From the NCBI GenBank assembly GCA_037074705.1, contig CM073590.1:237262101-237326100 (forward strand): a DNA stretch of 64,000 nucleotides, written 5' to 3'. The translations under genes and the position numbers were made by a program. Below the pieces are notes generated by a model. The model made no database searches and had not been told where the DNA came from. It saw only the letters and a list, made by a program, of their open reading frames with translations. This DNA is from Zhengitettix transpicula. Lineage: Eukaryota > Arthropoda > Insecta > Orthoptera > Tetrigidae. Numbering within the stretch: the first letter of the stretch is position 1; every line of letters begins with the position of its first letter. Positions 21,100 through 33,186 of the stretch are shown in pieces.

Positions 21100-21500
21100 A
21101 TGTGAAGACGCAGGACTTTAACTTAACCGTCTATCTTGGTGTCATTACTCGCGGTGAAAGTCAAGAATTTAACTCAGCGACCCTCAAAACCGTAAATTCT
21201 CAGTTGTTTTCTATTATTTTTATCTCATCCAACACCCGCTCATACCAAAGCATTCTTCCGTCTCTTGCCTTAAGGGGTTGAATTACCACTTTGACTGCAT
21301 CAAGAGTGTCACAATTAATCTCACTCACCTCGAAAAACTTTTATTCTATTCTAATATCAGGCGTGATGACTTTATTTTTAAAAATCCATCCCGTTCCACC
21401 GCTGCTCCTGTTCTCTCTTACCTCCACAGTTTCGTACGTGGCGAGTGTACCAAGTTGGCGTGAAATTGCTCCACGTGTTTAAGATTGTATGCGGAATATA
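21100..21500 (+). repeat. TGCCCGGCGTTG-type repeat N2 (internal fragment)
   Basis: The blocks TTTAACTCAGCGACC and AAATTGCTCCACGTGTTTAA correspond to blocks in repeat N1. Head and tail are missing. Small open frames inside are not shared with N1 and are not credible. Confidence 0.5.
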
Positions 21501-22219
21501 CATTACATGTTTAGTTCTTAAATATTCACATATTCATCATCGGCTTTCGCAATCCATCTCACCACATTTATGGGAAAATCAGGGAATAATCATTTAAGTC
21601 TGAGACCAACTCAGAATAATATTTTTATTTTTGGTACGCAACATGTGTATTCGGATTTTAAACTAATTATACAGTTTATCATATTAATTATATTTCATCT
21701 TTGACGCCAGTACGATTATTTTTCCCTTCGATACTTTCAATTTTTTGCCCCTTTTAATCTCCGTCTCTGACGTCTCTCAGCAAACTCGAAGAGCTCCCAG
21801 CAGAAGTAATCTATCTTCGTGTATGGAAGAAAATATATTCTTTCCCTTGACTCTCGGTGGGCAAACAAATGTTAATGTGATTCTTTGAGGTTGTCTGTTC
21901 CTCTTCAAATAGAAACCTGTTAGATCACAACTGAAGGAGGGTTTCAGAGTCTCGGCCTTAATGTTGTTTACACGCTTGGAGTTCATTTTAATGTATTCAG
22001 AAATTCAATCCTTACGGTGAATGGATTCAGAAATGAAGACAAAGTTAGTACGAATACGAATCGTATCTGGGTGTCGTGTCCATTTCTCCTTGATGATCCT
22101 ATGGAGAGCAATGTTGATGGGAATAGTATTATTTTAACAGTTATAAAAGGTGATTCTCTATTTTTTCGTCAGTTGAATAACGATTCAAAGTACTAACAAA
22201 GACACAAAAAAGTAGAACA
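21501..22219. other. Unassigned sequence
   Basis: No gene or repeat recognised. Confidence 0.4.
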
Positions 22220-23900
22220 ATGTATTTCTTTCTTTTCTCCTTTCTTTATTTATTTCCGTCATTCATTCCTTCTACCGTTCCTGCTTTAATTTATTCGTCT
22301 TTTCTTCTTTCGTTTCCTCTTTCCTTCATTTCTTAGTTCTTTCTTTCATTTCTTTTTCCCTTCTTTTATTCCTTCTTTCTTTATTTCCTTACTAGCTAGG
22401 TGCCCGGCGTTGCTCGTGTACTTATTTATATAAACTCGAAAAAGTATTTAATTGAATACTTAAATATATTCCTAGAGTATTTCAGGATATAATCGTCACT
22501 CAGTCTTCATACATTACGAAATATTACATTGATGAAATTGTTAGCTAGACTCACAACTAATACAGCGGGAAAATTAACTTACATTTTCCCCAAGGATGGT
22601 AAAGTAATTCGTATTCTTCTTTATTATCATTCGATGGAGTATTGCTGCATAAAATTATACTTTTTATTTAAAGAAAATATTTCTGCTTTATTTAATTCCT
22701 AATAATCTCCTTCGTTCGTTGCGTAGTAACGTCTTTCTCTCGCGTGACGTCATTGTCTCTTGGCGCGCAGTAAATTAATATTTAATGATCACGGTTTTTA
22801 ATTATAATTCTTTTCACATGTATACTTTATATTAAATAAAAATATTTCTGCTTTATTTCATTACGAAATACAGAACTATATTTAGGATGCGTCAATGTCT
22901 TGAAAACTTATGACGTCATCGTCTCGCGCAGTAATTTAACACTAATTCGTAACTTATTTCAATTATAATTATTTCCACGTTTATTCTAGGGGTTTCTCAC
23001 CCCCACAGTACCGGTTCTCGATTTTGGCAGAATACGTATACCAATTTTTGTTGCATTCTGTCCATGCGATAAAATTTGAATAAAGAACAACGTAAATACA
23101 AACATACATACATACAAATATACTCCCTTTTTTATTATATATATTTCATTTCTTCTACCTTTCCTTCTTTAATTTCATCGTCTTTCTTTCTTTCGTTTCC
23201 TCTTTCCTTCATTTCTTAGTTCTTTCTTTCATTACTTTTTCCCTTCTTTTATTCCTTCTTTCATTTCTTCTACCTTTCCTTCTTTAATTTCATCGTCTTT
23301 CCTTCTTTCGTTTCATCTTTCCTTCATTTCTTAGTTCTTTCCATCTTCTGTTCCTTCTTTCTTTCCTTCATTCTTTTTCTCCTTCATTCTTTACTTCTTT
23401 GTTTCACAATTTCATTCTTTCTTTACTTAGTTTATTTTTCCTTCTTTTTTCCTTCGTTCTTTTCTTTTTTCTTACATTCCTTTTTTTATTTTTTCTGTCT
23501 TTCTTTCATTGTTTCCTTCTTACTTGCCTTCATTTCTTATTTCCTTCGTTCCTTTTTTCCTTCAATCCTTTTTCTTCTGTCTTTATTTCTTTCTTTCTAT
23601 CTTTTTATTATCTATCATTTATATATTTACTTAGCTATTTGTATATTTATTTACTTAATTACTGAATTACTTAATTCTTAGTTTATTTCTCTCTTTGTTT
23701 TTCTATCTCCTTCTTCCTTTTATTTATTATTTTCAATATTTTACATATTTATTTATATATTTTCTTCATTTACATTTTTCCTTCTTTCTTTCTCTTCTTG
23801 TTCTTATGTATTTATTTCTTTACCCTTTCTTTAATTCCTCCTTTTTTTCTCACTTTCTTTCCTTGTTTTATTTTTTTCTCTCTCTCTACTCATTTATTGT
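22220..23900 (+). repeat. Pyrimidine-rich (CTTT/CTTC) array split by an insertion
   Basis: Flanks at 22220-22390 and 23145-23900 are almost pure pyrimidine with higher-order units of about 125 bp. One unit starts near 22262, another near 23143 and another near 23268, each with TCTTTCCTTCATTTCTTAGT. The open frames of 88 and 89 residues here (phenylalanine, leucine and serine only) are artefacts. Repeat N3 interrupts it. Confidence 0.85.
22391..23144 (+). repeat. TGCCCGGCGTTG-type repeat N3
   Basis: This begins CTAGCTAGGTGCCCGGCGTT and ends with an ACATACATACAAATATAC block and TTTTTTATTATATA. Compared with N5, an internal module is duplicated (about 22670-22830 and 22845-22990). Each copy of the module has AAAATATTTCTGCTTTATTT and the palindrome TGACGTCA. 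It lies inside the pyrimidine array and is younger than that array. Confidence 0.85.
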
Positions 23901-25690
23901 CTTTCCCCTTCAATTATTGAAACTCAATCATCTATGTGACCCTATATTACACTATGTAACATAATAAAAAAATCTGTTAGTACTTTTGCTCTGTTACCAA
24001 ATAGAACTCTTAATGTTTTTTACCTTTTTGGTGAGGATATGAAACCAAAAAATTAAATTCTGGAAGTGATGCTCTTTGTCTTTGATTATTTGTTTTATTG
24101 TTTCGACCTCCTCTCTATCGTCCTCGTATAAATTACATGTGACTTTTTGTGAGTTTGATTTAGGAAACGTTAAGGTCTAGATTATTTGTTATCAAAATTC
24201 ACGACGACGTGTTCTAATATATTCAGGAAGAAGAAAAAAAAGCCTTCGATGCCATCAGAACACCGTTCCCTCCCCTCGTCACAAAAGAGGAAAGCAAAGG
24301 ACTTGCCAATTACGAAATAGCTGTCGACTTCAAAAGCTTCGGACGTGGAAAGCCTCCGAAAGGAATTTTTATTTTTTCCTTTTGATGGTTTTACCGGAAG
24401 CCCCGCAAACCACAACTGCCTCCTAGCGGCATTTCCGTTCTACAAAATGGACGGATTCTAGTCACCACGTTCTGATGCAACTAAGCGGGCCTTCAGGTTC
24501 GGTTTGGAACCTTTCCAATACCGTAGTATTCGCCGATTGTATACAAGAAAAATTAAATATGAAACGTTCAGAATGCAAAAAAAAAGTGACGTCAGATTAT
24601 AAAAATGCATTTATCACTTTCTCCATTTATCAAAGTGCAAATATGATAATAAATTTGAGTGTCGCCAAAATGTCAGTCCATCAAACCACACATGAAAAAT
24701 ATTAACGATGAAAGTGTGCAGAAGAATTAAAATAAATATAATTGGTAGCGAAGAAGAGCATTAATTTTTTTTAAACCATTGCCTGTTAAGAAAAAGAAAT
24801 TTTTTACAATTATTACTACTGTAAAAATAAAATACAAAGATAATATTTTACTTACATCTTTATTTTATTAACAAGATGAATTGCATAGATTAACGACCTT
24901 TTCCAGAGACATTTAAAAAATATTTTAATCAAGACAAAGACGCTTCAGAACGCTTTTATTGCAAAAAATTCTGTTACCATGGAAACAAAACATAAACAAC
25001 CTGATGAAAGTAAACGTCGTTGTATTGAAATAAAATATTTTTAAAATGTCTGCAAAAAAAAGGTATTTAATTTATTTAAATTGTCTTATGAAAAATATAA
25101 GTATTCGGGACAATGTTATGAAAATTGAGGACCTGAGAAAGGTCTTCAGAGTGAACTAAAATATTCAGCATTTCAAAGAACGCTGATCGTAATACAATAA
25201 ACGTAGAACGTTTCGACTTCTCTCTCTGCGCCCCCATTCTCGTAAAATAATCATTCTGACGTATAACAGAGCTTATTCATTCATACCCCCCTCCCTCGCC
25301 ACCCCGTTATCGTGACGAGTCCTCATTGACCGTCTTCAATTGGCCGAACAGTTTAGACGTGGAGGACTGGTTGGTCAACTCTTTACTTCTGGTCGTAGTC
25401 GATGCTCTGTTAATTGCTGTTCTTTATTTTAATCAAAGAAAAAACTGGATCCAAAACTGTAGAAAAAAAAATGTTGTACGTTTCTTGAATCGGTTCTATA
25501 CTGAGGGAAGTCGGACAAGTCAAAGCACCTCATGGTCATCATGGAAATTAAAATAGAACAACTAACAAAAAATTGATCTATGATGAAAAATATCTCAAAC
25601 ACAATATACAAATACATTTAAACGTAAATACGAAAATGAAAAAAATATATAACATAGACAATGTGAAAAGTCGGGAAAAATATATATATA
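23901..25690. other. Unassigned sequence
   Basis: At about 24998-25085 a CTGATGAAAGTAAACGTCG motif and the following AAATGTCTGCAAAAAA block match one arm of the inverted repeat at 39.5-39.8 kb, so this is a PLE-type remnant. Elsewhere nothing was recognised. Confidence 0.4.
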
Positions 25691-25691
25691 T

Positions 25692-26505
25692 TGTAATACT
25701 AATTAATGACTTTAATTATGATTAATTGTTTAGCGGCACCGATCTGAAAGAGGACAATGGAAAACATAGACTAGCTTTGTCGTGAACTGCGCGCATTATA
25801 CAGAAGGTCAGTTGGTTGCAGTCTGGCGAATCTTATGGTCGAGAGAGGGAGCAGAATTTAAGAATACGAACAGCGTGGTCCAAGCATATAAATTCTACTG
25901 AGAGACTTATATGTTTTAAAAATCTAAGTAAAAAGGTCTGGACGGAGAGAAAATGATATAAAAAACCTGCAAAGCTGAAACAAAAAGTTTAACGCCACGT
26001 TCAGATACATAGGAGTTCCGAAATAACATTTTCGGCAGAAAGGTATTCAAATAATACGTCCGACTGTTGACCGGAGGAATAATACAAGAACTGCAACCGT
26101 GTGCTTTGATCAAGTGTAGAATCAGTGATTAATGGCCTTTTTAGTGAATTGGGTCCCCAAGCTGCCAAAACTAAGTCTGGTACCAGCAGGACAGTTGTAA
26201 GTACAAACCAAACTAATTAAATTCTGTAAACGGTAATTAAGGATATTACTCAGATTTCGTTTCTTTTCATTTTTAGTTAGATTTCGTATTCCGTTCGTTT
26301 CAATGTGGTTGGATTGTTAATTATTTAATTTCTAATCTTTATTGTTCTTACTTATCAAACCCAGATAAAGACCCTGAGAAGAAGAGTTATTAAATTTGAT
26401 TGTTTGTGAAATATAAAGATTGCATTTTACCTTGAACGCCACAAATTATAAAATAAAAATATTTGTTTTGTAAATTTTGAAATTATTGAATTCGGCGTGA
26501 CAACC
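25692..26505 (+). repeat. LTR-like repeat, copy 1
   Basis: This begins TGTAATACTAATTAATGAC. Shared blocks in order are GTTTAGCGGCACCG, ACGAACAGCGTGG, AGAATCAGTGATTAATGGCC, AGTCTGGTACCAGC, TTGTAAGTACAAACC (splice-donor-like), CAGATTTCGTT, ATCAAACCCAGATAAAGACC and AATAAAAATATTTG. The same order recurs in three other copies, all in this orientation. Length, TG start and a polyadenylation signal near the end fit a solo LTR, but the class is inferred. Confidence 0.6.
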
Positions 26506-26665
26506 TAGGGCAAATCATTTGTAAAAAACTAAATGAACACCTGTTGAAATAATCGTTGGCAAATTAAGAGTTTTTATTGTAATAATTTTGTTATTCATTT
26601 CAGTTTAAATTATCATTTACTATTAATTATTACAATATATGACAATTATGACTATTGAGGTAACT

Positions 26666-26893
26666 GATAAATAAACAACCAATTTTAAGTCAGAAAAAAC
26701 ATACTTATTTATGGAAAATTAAACTACGTTCCGTCGCTAACTTGACGACCTCTTTACGGAGAATGACGTGACTATAAAATTTTTTGTTAAAATTCTACCT
26801 GAAGAGGTCGCAAAGTTAGCGACGAAACGTAGTTTAATTTCCCATAAGGAAATATATTTTTTCTGACTTACAGTTGGCTGTTGTTTATTTATA
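26666..26893. repeat. Divergent inverted PLE-type repeat with hammerhead-like core
   Basis: Arms at 26666-26757 and 26799-26893 are inverted copies. The right arm reads CCTGAAGAGGTCGC, AAAGTTA, GCGACGAAACGTAG: the conserved CTGAAGA and GAAAC flank a perfect 5-bp GTCGC/GCGAC helix, with one extra G. The left arm carries GGAAC instead of GAAAC. Both continue into TTTAATTT and TTCTGACTTA-type blocks. Confidence 0.75.
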
Positions 26894-29519
26894 AATACGG
26901 TAGGGATGTTGTGGTATTTATATGTGTGCGTATTTAAATTTTATAAAGACAAGAATTTATTTTTTTATAAATTATTTTAAATTTAAAATCAAGATTACTT
27001 AAGAAATTGATTAATATATATTTTTGAATGTCGGAACCGCCATTTTAAAATTCATTGAAGGCTCAGAAATTAAAAGAAAAATGTAAATTCAGTTCCATTT
27101 TACAAGAAAGTAACGAAAGAATAAATTCCATGGTTCGTTTACATAACCTCTGCATTCATCTGGAATAATTTCCGCTCATTGGTGCGTTCAAGCGGTGTCA
27201 TACCCTTCCAATTTCGTCCAGTCTCTCAAAAATATCTATGAGATATAAATATTTGTCCCTGTACCTCTACGATGTGTTACTAAACAAGAAAATCCTTTTG
27301 TGTATTTTGGCCCGCTTTTATATAAGTATTTATTTATATACATCCCTTTCCCCCACCTTGAATAAAGTCATCCCCTACCCATGCTGTCTGGAAGGTTAAA
27401 ATTGGTTTTTGCCATCTCTGGGGTTCCCGGAGGATCTGCATGCCATTGATTATTAAACCAAACCATTATTTTGAAATTACTGGAGGATGGCAGGCAATTT
27501 CATACTCTTCGTTGGCGAAATTATAAGCGAAGTACTCGATCGCACCAAAGTGGTAAAAAAAACCTGATGCATGAACCAGAAGAAAGAAGTATACAAGGAG
27601 ATACGAAAAATAATCACATAGACGGAAGATTAAAAAAAACATTTTTTTTATAACGTGAGTGCTTTCAAGAAATATTTTATTATTATCTATTATTGACAAT
27701 CGAACACCAGACAACCAAATTTAGTGTTTTCTGCTCTGTTAGGTAATCGTTGGCGAAAAGAAATTCCTCACTGTTAGAATAACGACGACTTGGAAAAATG
27801 AGAAAAAAAATGTTTAAGAAGTATTAAATTTCATAAAGACTTCATAATTCCAGTAGTTTTGTGGGGAACGAATAATAAATTAATTAAATAATATAGTCCG
27901 TGCAATAGGATTTTTTAAATAAAATTAATTAGTGGTTATTATAGTCATTGGTAGATTGTAAAATCGCTTTATCTCGTAATAATAAATCCTATAAATTTAT
28001 ATTTAAAACTAAACGGATTAAAAATTAAATAATGTGTGAGAAACGTTTATAATGATGTCCACTTCAGTCTCTATTCTAATTCTGGAACATCAGTAATCTT
28101 TCGTCTGAGAGGAACGAAACAATTTCACGAATAATAATTTTACCCTTACAGATGTAAATTAATAATTATCACCACCTTTGTTCTCCTGGCCCAGTGTTTA
28201 TTTCCGTTACCTCCTTGTCCCCTCGTTTTCATTCAACCTAAGCAATTTGTAACTGAAAATACGAGATTCTCCAGGTTTGGAGGAAGCCAGTGTAATTAAA
28301 ATTCTCTTTTCGGAGACTGAGTGAAAGTGAGAGAAAGCAAAGGGGGGGGGGGGGGGGGGCAAGGCAAGGCAAGGCGTACCAACAGAGCCGAGGTAGTTAT
28401 TGTTCTCAGAGGCCCTTTGTTTACCACAACTAATATTAAACGCCACGACGTGCCCCCGGTGTTGGAAAGGATTAATAACCTTTCCGTGTGTCTCCCATCC
28501 TTGGGCAAACTGGGACGTGGATATCGAATTAACTACCCCCGCGCAACATCTCTAGATTGCGGGACACGTCACAATGTTGCCAGTTGGGGAGGAAAAAAGT
28601 CTTTTTACAATTTTACCTCTCTTACAAACACACGTTTCGACTGTCTGAACCTTATCGGAAGAGGGTTAAACACTCCAGGGGGGAAAATAACGAGAGAGTA
28701 CTAATAGGGGGCCACGGTTATAGTTATAAAAGTCTTCACACCTAACAAAACAGCAGAGTGTCCCTGGACTGATCAAATTAAGACTTGAGAAACGTCGAGG
28801 AAATTAACTTTGTGATCCCGGGGAAGTATTTCACAAGAAAACATAATAAAACTTCTGTTATTCAGCCAATTAATTTTCATATTCATTAACAAGAAGGCGT
28901 ATGACAAGCACCAGGTGGCACCTGAGACCTGAATGACCGCCGTTGCTTGAACTTCTTTGCTGTTTTCTTTTCTTTGGAGATGCAATATTATCCGTTTCGA
29001 AATAATAGTGAAAATTCTATTTTTGTTCTAAGACAGTCATTTACTTATTTTTAATTAACGCTAAATACCCATTTGAATACATTATACCTTTATAATAATT
29101 AATAGTTTTTACAAATATAATTTTTATAACATTACAATAAATAAAATATTTTCAATTAAATTCAATTACGTCAAGTTTCTAAAAGCCAAAACAATTAGCA
29201 ATAATACGATTTGAAATAAGTCAATTGGTCGACATTCCGAAATTTTTTTTAGAAATCTCCTCATTACTGTGAAACTTTCGAAGGAAGAATAATTAAATCC
29301 ATTAATCTAATTAATATTAATGTAATTATTTCAATGTTCTTTACAGCAATCTGATTTCTAAAGTTTGTTCGTATTATTTGTTACGTTATTTTATAAATAT
29401 TTATAATTTGTCCATTACGTTAATTAATAGTAACCAGCCAAAAGTGTAACTCAATTATCGGAAAATTAAATTCATTCCTTCATTAAATGTATCATTTACA
29501 TTTATATCATTTGAAATGA
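26894..29519. other. Unassigned sequence
   Basis: Mostly AT-rich. A GC-richer block at about 28200-28700 has an 18-base G run (28343-28360) followed by a GGCAA repeat. Open frames over this run on both strands encode poly-glycine or poly-proline and are artefacts. Confidence 0.4.
28343..28377. repeat. Poly-G run and GGCAA pentamer repeat
   Basis: An uninterrupted G run is followed by several GGCAA units. Confidence 0.85.
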
Positions 29520-30060
29520 GCGTTTAGTTAAAAGCGGGCTATTTCGGACGGAAGCCGTTGTTTGTCCAGACGGCGGACTCGGTTGGTTGTCTCGGACCGT
29601 CTCAGTGGAAAGAAGAGCCTCTTATCAATAAAAGACCTTTAGCAGGCTGACAGTTCCAAGGGACGCCGAACTTAATAGGCGTGAATTATTCAACTTCCGA
29701 AGATTACATATATACATGTATAATTAAAAACATATATGGGTTAAGTTTTGGAGATTTCAAGGGAGCGAAATCCGCAGTGAGTAGCCAGCCACGAGCTTGA
29801 GCGGTTGAGTGGACGAGACTCAGAAACATCCAGCGAGTCATGATCAAATTTTTTGGGGGTTCTCTCAAACCATCTGCCGCCATCGAGAAGCACTCGAGCG
29901 TTCCAGCACGAGCGTCGGACACTACTACCACAACAAGTCTGCACCAGTTGCAACCACCACGGGACTGTATCATTTGAATGGACCAAGTACAAGTATCATA
30001 ATGCCAGGTTCCACCATTTATACTGTTAATCAATAAATTCAATTTATTAATATCATTAGT
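29520..30060. other. GC-richer unassigned block
   Basis: This has balanced composition between AT-rich flanks. Overlapping open frames occur on both strands (for example 29704-30042 minus), none with a recognised domain. It has some LTR-like traits: AATAAA near both 29626 and 30032, and a GCAGTGAGTAGCC string at about 29774. No repeat partner was seen. Confidence 0.3.
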
Positions 30061-30442
30061 TTACATTTTTGCCAAGTTAAAGTTCACCCTACGAAATCTC
30101 TTGTCTCGTTCTTTGTAATTATGTTTACTTTTGTTTGTATAAATTGAATTTTATGAGGCTCATTTTTATTAGTAAAATAATATTTTTATTTAACAATTCT
30201 CACCCCAATATACAACCCTGTTAAAGTATAAGAATTACACATTCACATTAAAAATTGTATTCTAGTCTAGAAAATTCTGTCGGAAACTGTAAAACTCAAT
30301 TTAGGCGAAAATATATTTTAAATAAAAATAATAAGACCTTAGTACAACGATCGTATTTTAAACGTGTAATTTTTAATAAATTGTATACAAAAAATACATT
30401 CAATATTAAAGTAAGACGAGAAATATTTTAGGCTTTTGTCAT
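30061..30442. other. AT-rich stretch without recognised feature
   Basis: Nothing recognised. Confidence 0.4.
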
Positions 30443-31046
30443 AGTTTTATTATTATTATTATTTTTTTTTTAGGGTAACAGGCTACATGAGGGTAATCCA
30501 CATGGTGGAAATTCCCCTTTCATAGCATAGGAAGGGATTTGAAAGGGGGGATGCGGAAGGGTAGAGGAAGGTAGCCAAGGGCTAACTAGGGCCTCCGAGC
30601 TATAGTTTAAGGATCCTACCCGGCATTCGCCTAAAACTAATGCAGGGAAAATCCTAGAAAAACCTGCATCAGGTAGGTCGGGCATTAGGTACTTGTCCCA
30701 CGCCCTTCCGATAGCGGGAGAGGAGTTTTCTGTGGGGACGCAGCATTCCCTTCTCCGTACCTCGACCAGTTTGGGAGGCAGCTGGCCGACTGTTCCAATG
30801 GGAACAGCGAACAACTTTTACCGTATACCCAAGGTCTGTGACCACGGAACATACACCTCTCAAAGCAGGCCGAGGTGCCTCGGCTTGTGGGAACCTTAGT
30901 TCAAAAACTTAGAGGAAAAGGCATCCCCAAAGGTAGCCCCTTCGTATCTCTCCTACAAGGTGCTGCCTGCGAGAGAATATACCTCCCAGGTACTGCCTGC
31001 GAGAGAATAGCCCTCGCAGGCCTCGGTGGTCAGTTTTATTATTATT
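30443..31046 (-). repeat. CTGCGAG-family copy 10, full length with 15-bp target-site duplication
   Basis: AGTTTTATTATTATT occurs perfectly at 30443-30457 and 31032-31046. The element on the minus strand starts ACCACCGAGG, then two palindromes (about 30966-31020), and ends in poly-A (T run near 30462). The central hairpin is CTGTTCC...GGAACAG (30790-30807), a double compensatory change from CTATTCC...GGAATAG. Confidence 0.95.
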
Positions 31047-32095
31047 TCAATACAAAAGATGATGTAGAAAAATGTTTCGTAATTGAATTCTTTGAGTTAC
31101 ATTTCGACTGATATTTTGCTATTTATTAAGTAGAGTTGCGTGAATCGTCTTCAAACGTATGTGTTGATTAATACCCGCAGTCCCTATTCGTATCTTTCAG
31201 TTTCCTTTGTTACACTCTGATGTTTCTAGAAGTCAGTAACTTGAGGAAATAGATAATTCATGAGCGGGACGAACTGCAACACCCGCTCGGTAGCTCAGAG
31301 TCGAATTTCTGCGTGGTAATTTGAATGCTGAGAATTGAGCGAGACGGCAGCCGTGCTTGCATTATCTGTTTAGGATGTAAATTACTACTTGTCACTACCA
31401 ACAATGCGCTGTACACAGTACACAGAGAGAGACAGCCCGGCACAATGTGCCGCCTCCAGTTCAGTATGGTAATGAGCGTGTAAAATATGTATCAACCAAG
31501 TCGCAGACTTTTTTTGTCAAGTCTGTATTATAATTTTTAAAGATTTAGCTTCCCATAAGTATATTAACGTTTCGGGCTTCCACGTTATTTAAGAAAAAAA
31601 TTCAATCATTCCCTTTTATTTGTAGAACCCCACTGTTGGTGATCGCTGTCCAGTTTGTAGTGGATCATCAAAGAGATAAAGCCGAAGGTTATCCAGGTGT
31701 AGATAATGAATTAAATTCTCTCTAGAAAACTAGAAAACTGGACCACGCAAGAAGTTTGTGGGACATTATCATCCTCGAGGCGTTCCAGAGGGTCTAGAGC
31801 ATAGAAAAGACCAGGCGGACATCTCGTGGCGGTCGACGGTTGAAGACACTGGTCAACCAAGAGGCAAGTCCCGCCGCAGCCTAGGACGAGATTCACCCAG
31901 ACTAACCACCAGTCGGGCGTCCACCACTACGGCGATCTAGGCCGCTACAAGAGGTATTTAAATAACCACAATTGCAAGAAAACCCTTTAATAAATTAAAC
32001 ACCAGCAGCAATTACGATAATAAGGTTGTCAAACAACACTCTACAATGTTAAATTACATATGTAATATAATAGTCTACACGTGTCATCTTATCAT
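31047..32095. other. Unassigned sequence
   Basis: The 31700-31970 part is GC-richer with overlapping short open frames on both strands but no domain. A CGAAACGTTAATATACTTAT string on the minus strand at about 31556-31575 resembles PLE terminal sequence. Confidence 0.35.
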
Positions 32096-32305
32096 AACGT
32101 CTCTTCCGCATAGCGGACCTAAGTGGGCGCAGCTGTAAGAAAGCTGAGTCTAGTGAAGTCAGCACCTTAGGTGCCGTGTGTAACGATACCCACGGCAGCA
32201 GAAATCAACGTCTCTTCCGCATAGCAGACATAAGTGGGCGCAGCTGTAAGAACGCTGAGTCTAGTGCAAGTCAGCACATTAGGTGCCGTGTGCAGCAGAA
32301 CTCTT
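32096..32305 (+). repeat. Two-copy tandem repeat of 111 bp
   Basis: AACGTCTCTTCCGCATAGC starts at 32096 and again at 32207. The units also share AAGTGGGCGCAGCTGTAAGA, GCTGAGTCTAGTG and TTAGGTGCCGTGTG, with only a few differences. Function is unknown. Confidence 0.85.
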
Positions 32306-33186
32306 CCTTTCTCTGGGAGCTCTCATTGGAGACTTAAAATCATCAGGGAGGGGAAAAGGAGTCATCCAATTGTTCAGAGCTTCTTGGGAACGGCAGTCGT
32401 GATCCAACCTACAGACGGGTCGGTGGCTCCTGGTGCTATCCGCCAGTTTGTCTACTTTATTTTATTACTGACTATTAAATCTCTTTATTCTTCATCAACT
32501 CTTATTTGACTGAAGTGCACCGAAACACCAATCACTACGCCTAGGTTCAATTATTTGAACCCGAACCCTCACGTTACCGACTGTCCTATTTCCTGTTCTT
32601 AATTTTTCCTTTATCCTCTAGATCGGTAGCCAGGTGAGCTAACAGAGGTATAGCTCAGTTGGTGAACGATCTAGCTGGACTTCCCATTCCCAACTGCTGG
32701 AATGTTACACATATCACAATCCTCGTAACTCGAACTCCGGCAGCGCGACCCAACACACGTGCGAAGCACAACACGAATAAAACGCCTTTTCCTCGCGAAG
32801 CACGAAATGGTGTGCTTATATAGCTCCGCAGGTGGAAGGATCGCGAGCAGGGTACTAAATAATATTGCGGAAGGAGAGATGCTGTGGCCCATTGGTGGTG
32901 GTGAATGTATCCCCGATGCTGCAGCTGCAAGGTTGTTTTAGGGGGGGAAGCAAACTTAACACTGTGTAATTCGCCAGAAAATGATGATGACGTGGACTGA
33001 CATCGTAACTTCACATACCCGACTAGAATCTCGAGAAAAATCATCCATCATAAATATGTGTTTTCGTTAAAACACCTAGTTTTTTTTTCAATGGACCGTA
33101 CCCATGATACCTCCAGAGTGCCAATGTTAAAATCAGGATGAAAATGGCCTTCATAAACGCCTCGTGAATACGCCTTTAAATTGTCC
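32306..33186. other. Unassigned, moderately GC-rich sequence
   Basis: Several open frames overlap on both strands (for example 32655-33044 minus) without recognisable domains. A TATAGCTCAGTTGG string at 32650 resembles an A box but no B box follows. Confidence 0.35.

Noticed and set aside
23399..23964. Two hydrophobic proteins of 88 and 89 residues
   Set aside because: They consist almost only of F, L, S, Y and I encoded by the CTTT/CTTC pyrimidine array.
28296..28508. Proline- or glycine-rich open frames
   Set aside because: They are generated by the G homopolymer at 28343-28360 and overlap on both strands.
32645..32720. TATAGCTCAGTTGG as the head of another tRNA-SINE
   Set aside because: No B box follows on the same strand at the expected distance. 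The nearby CTCGAACTCC is on the wrong strand and incomplete.
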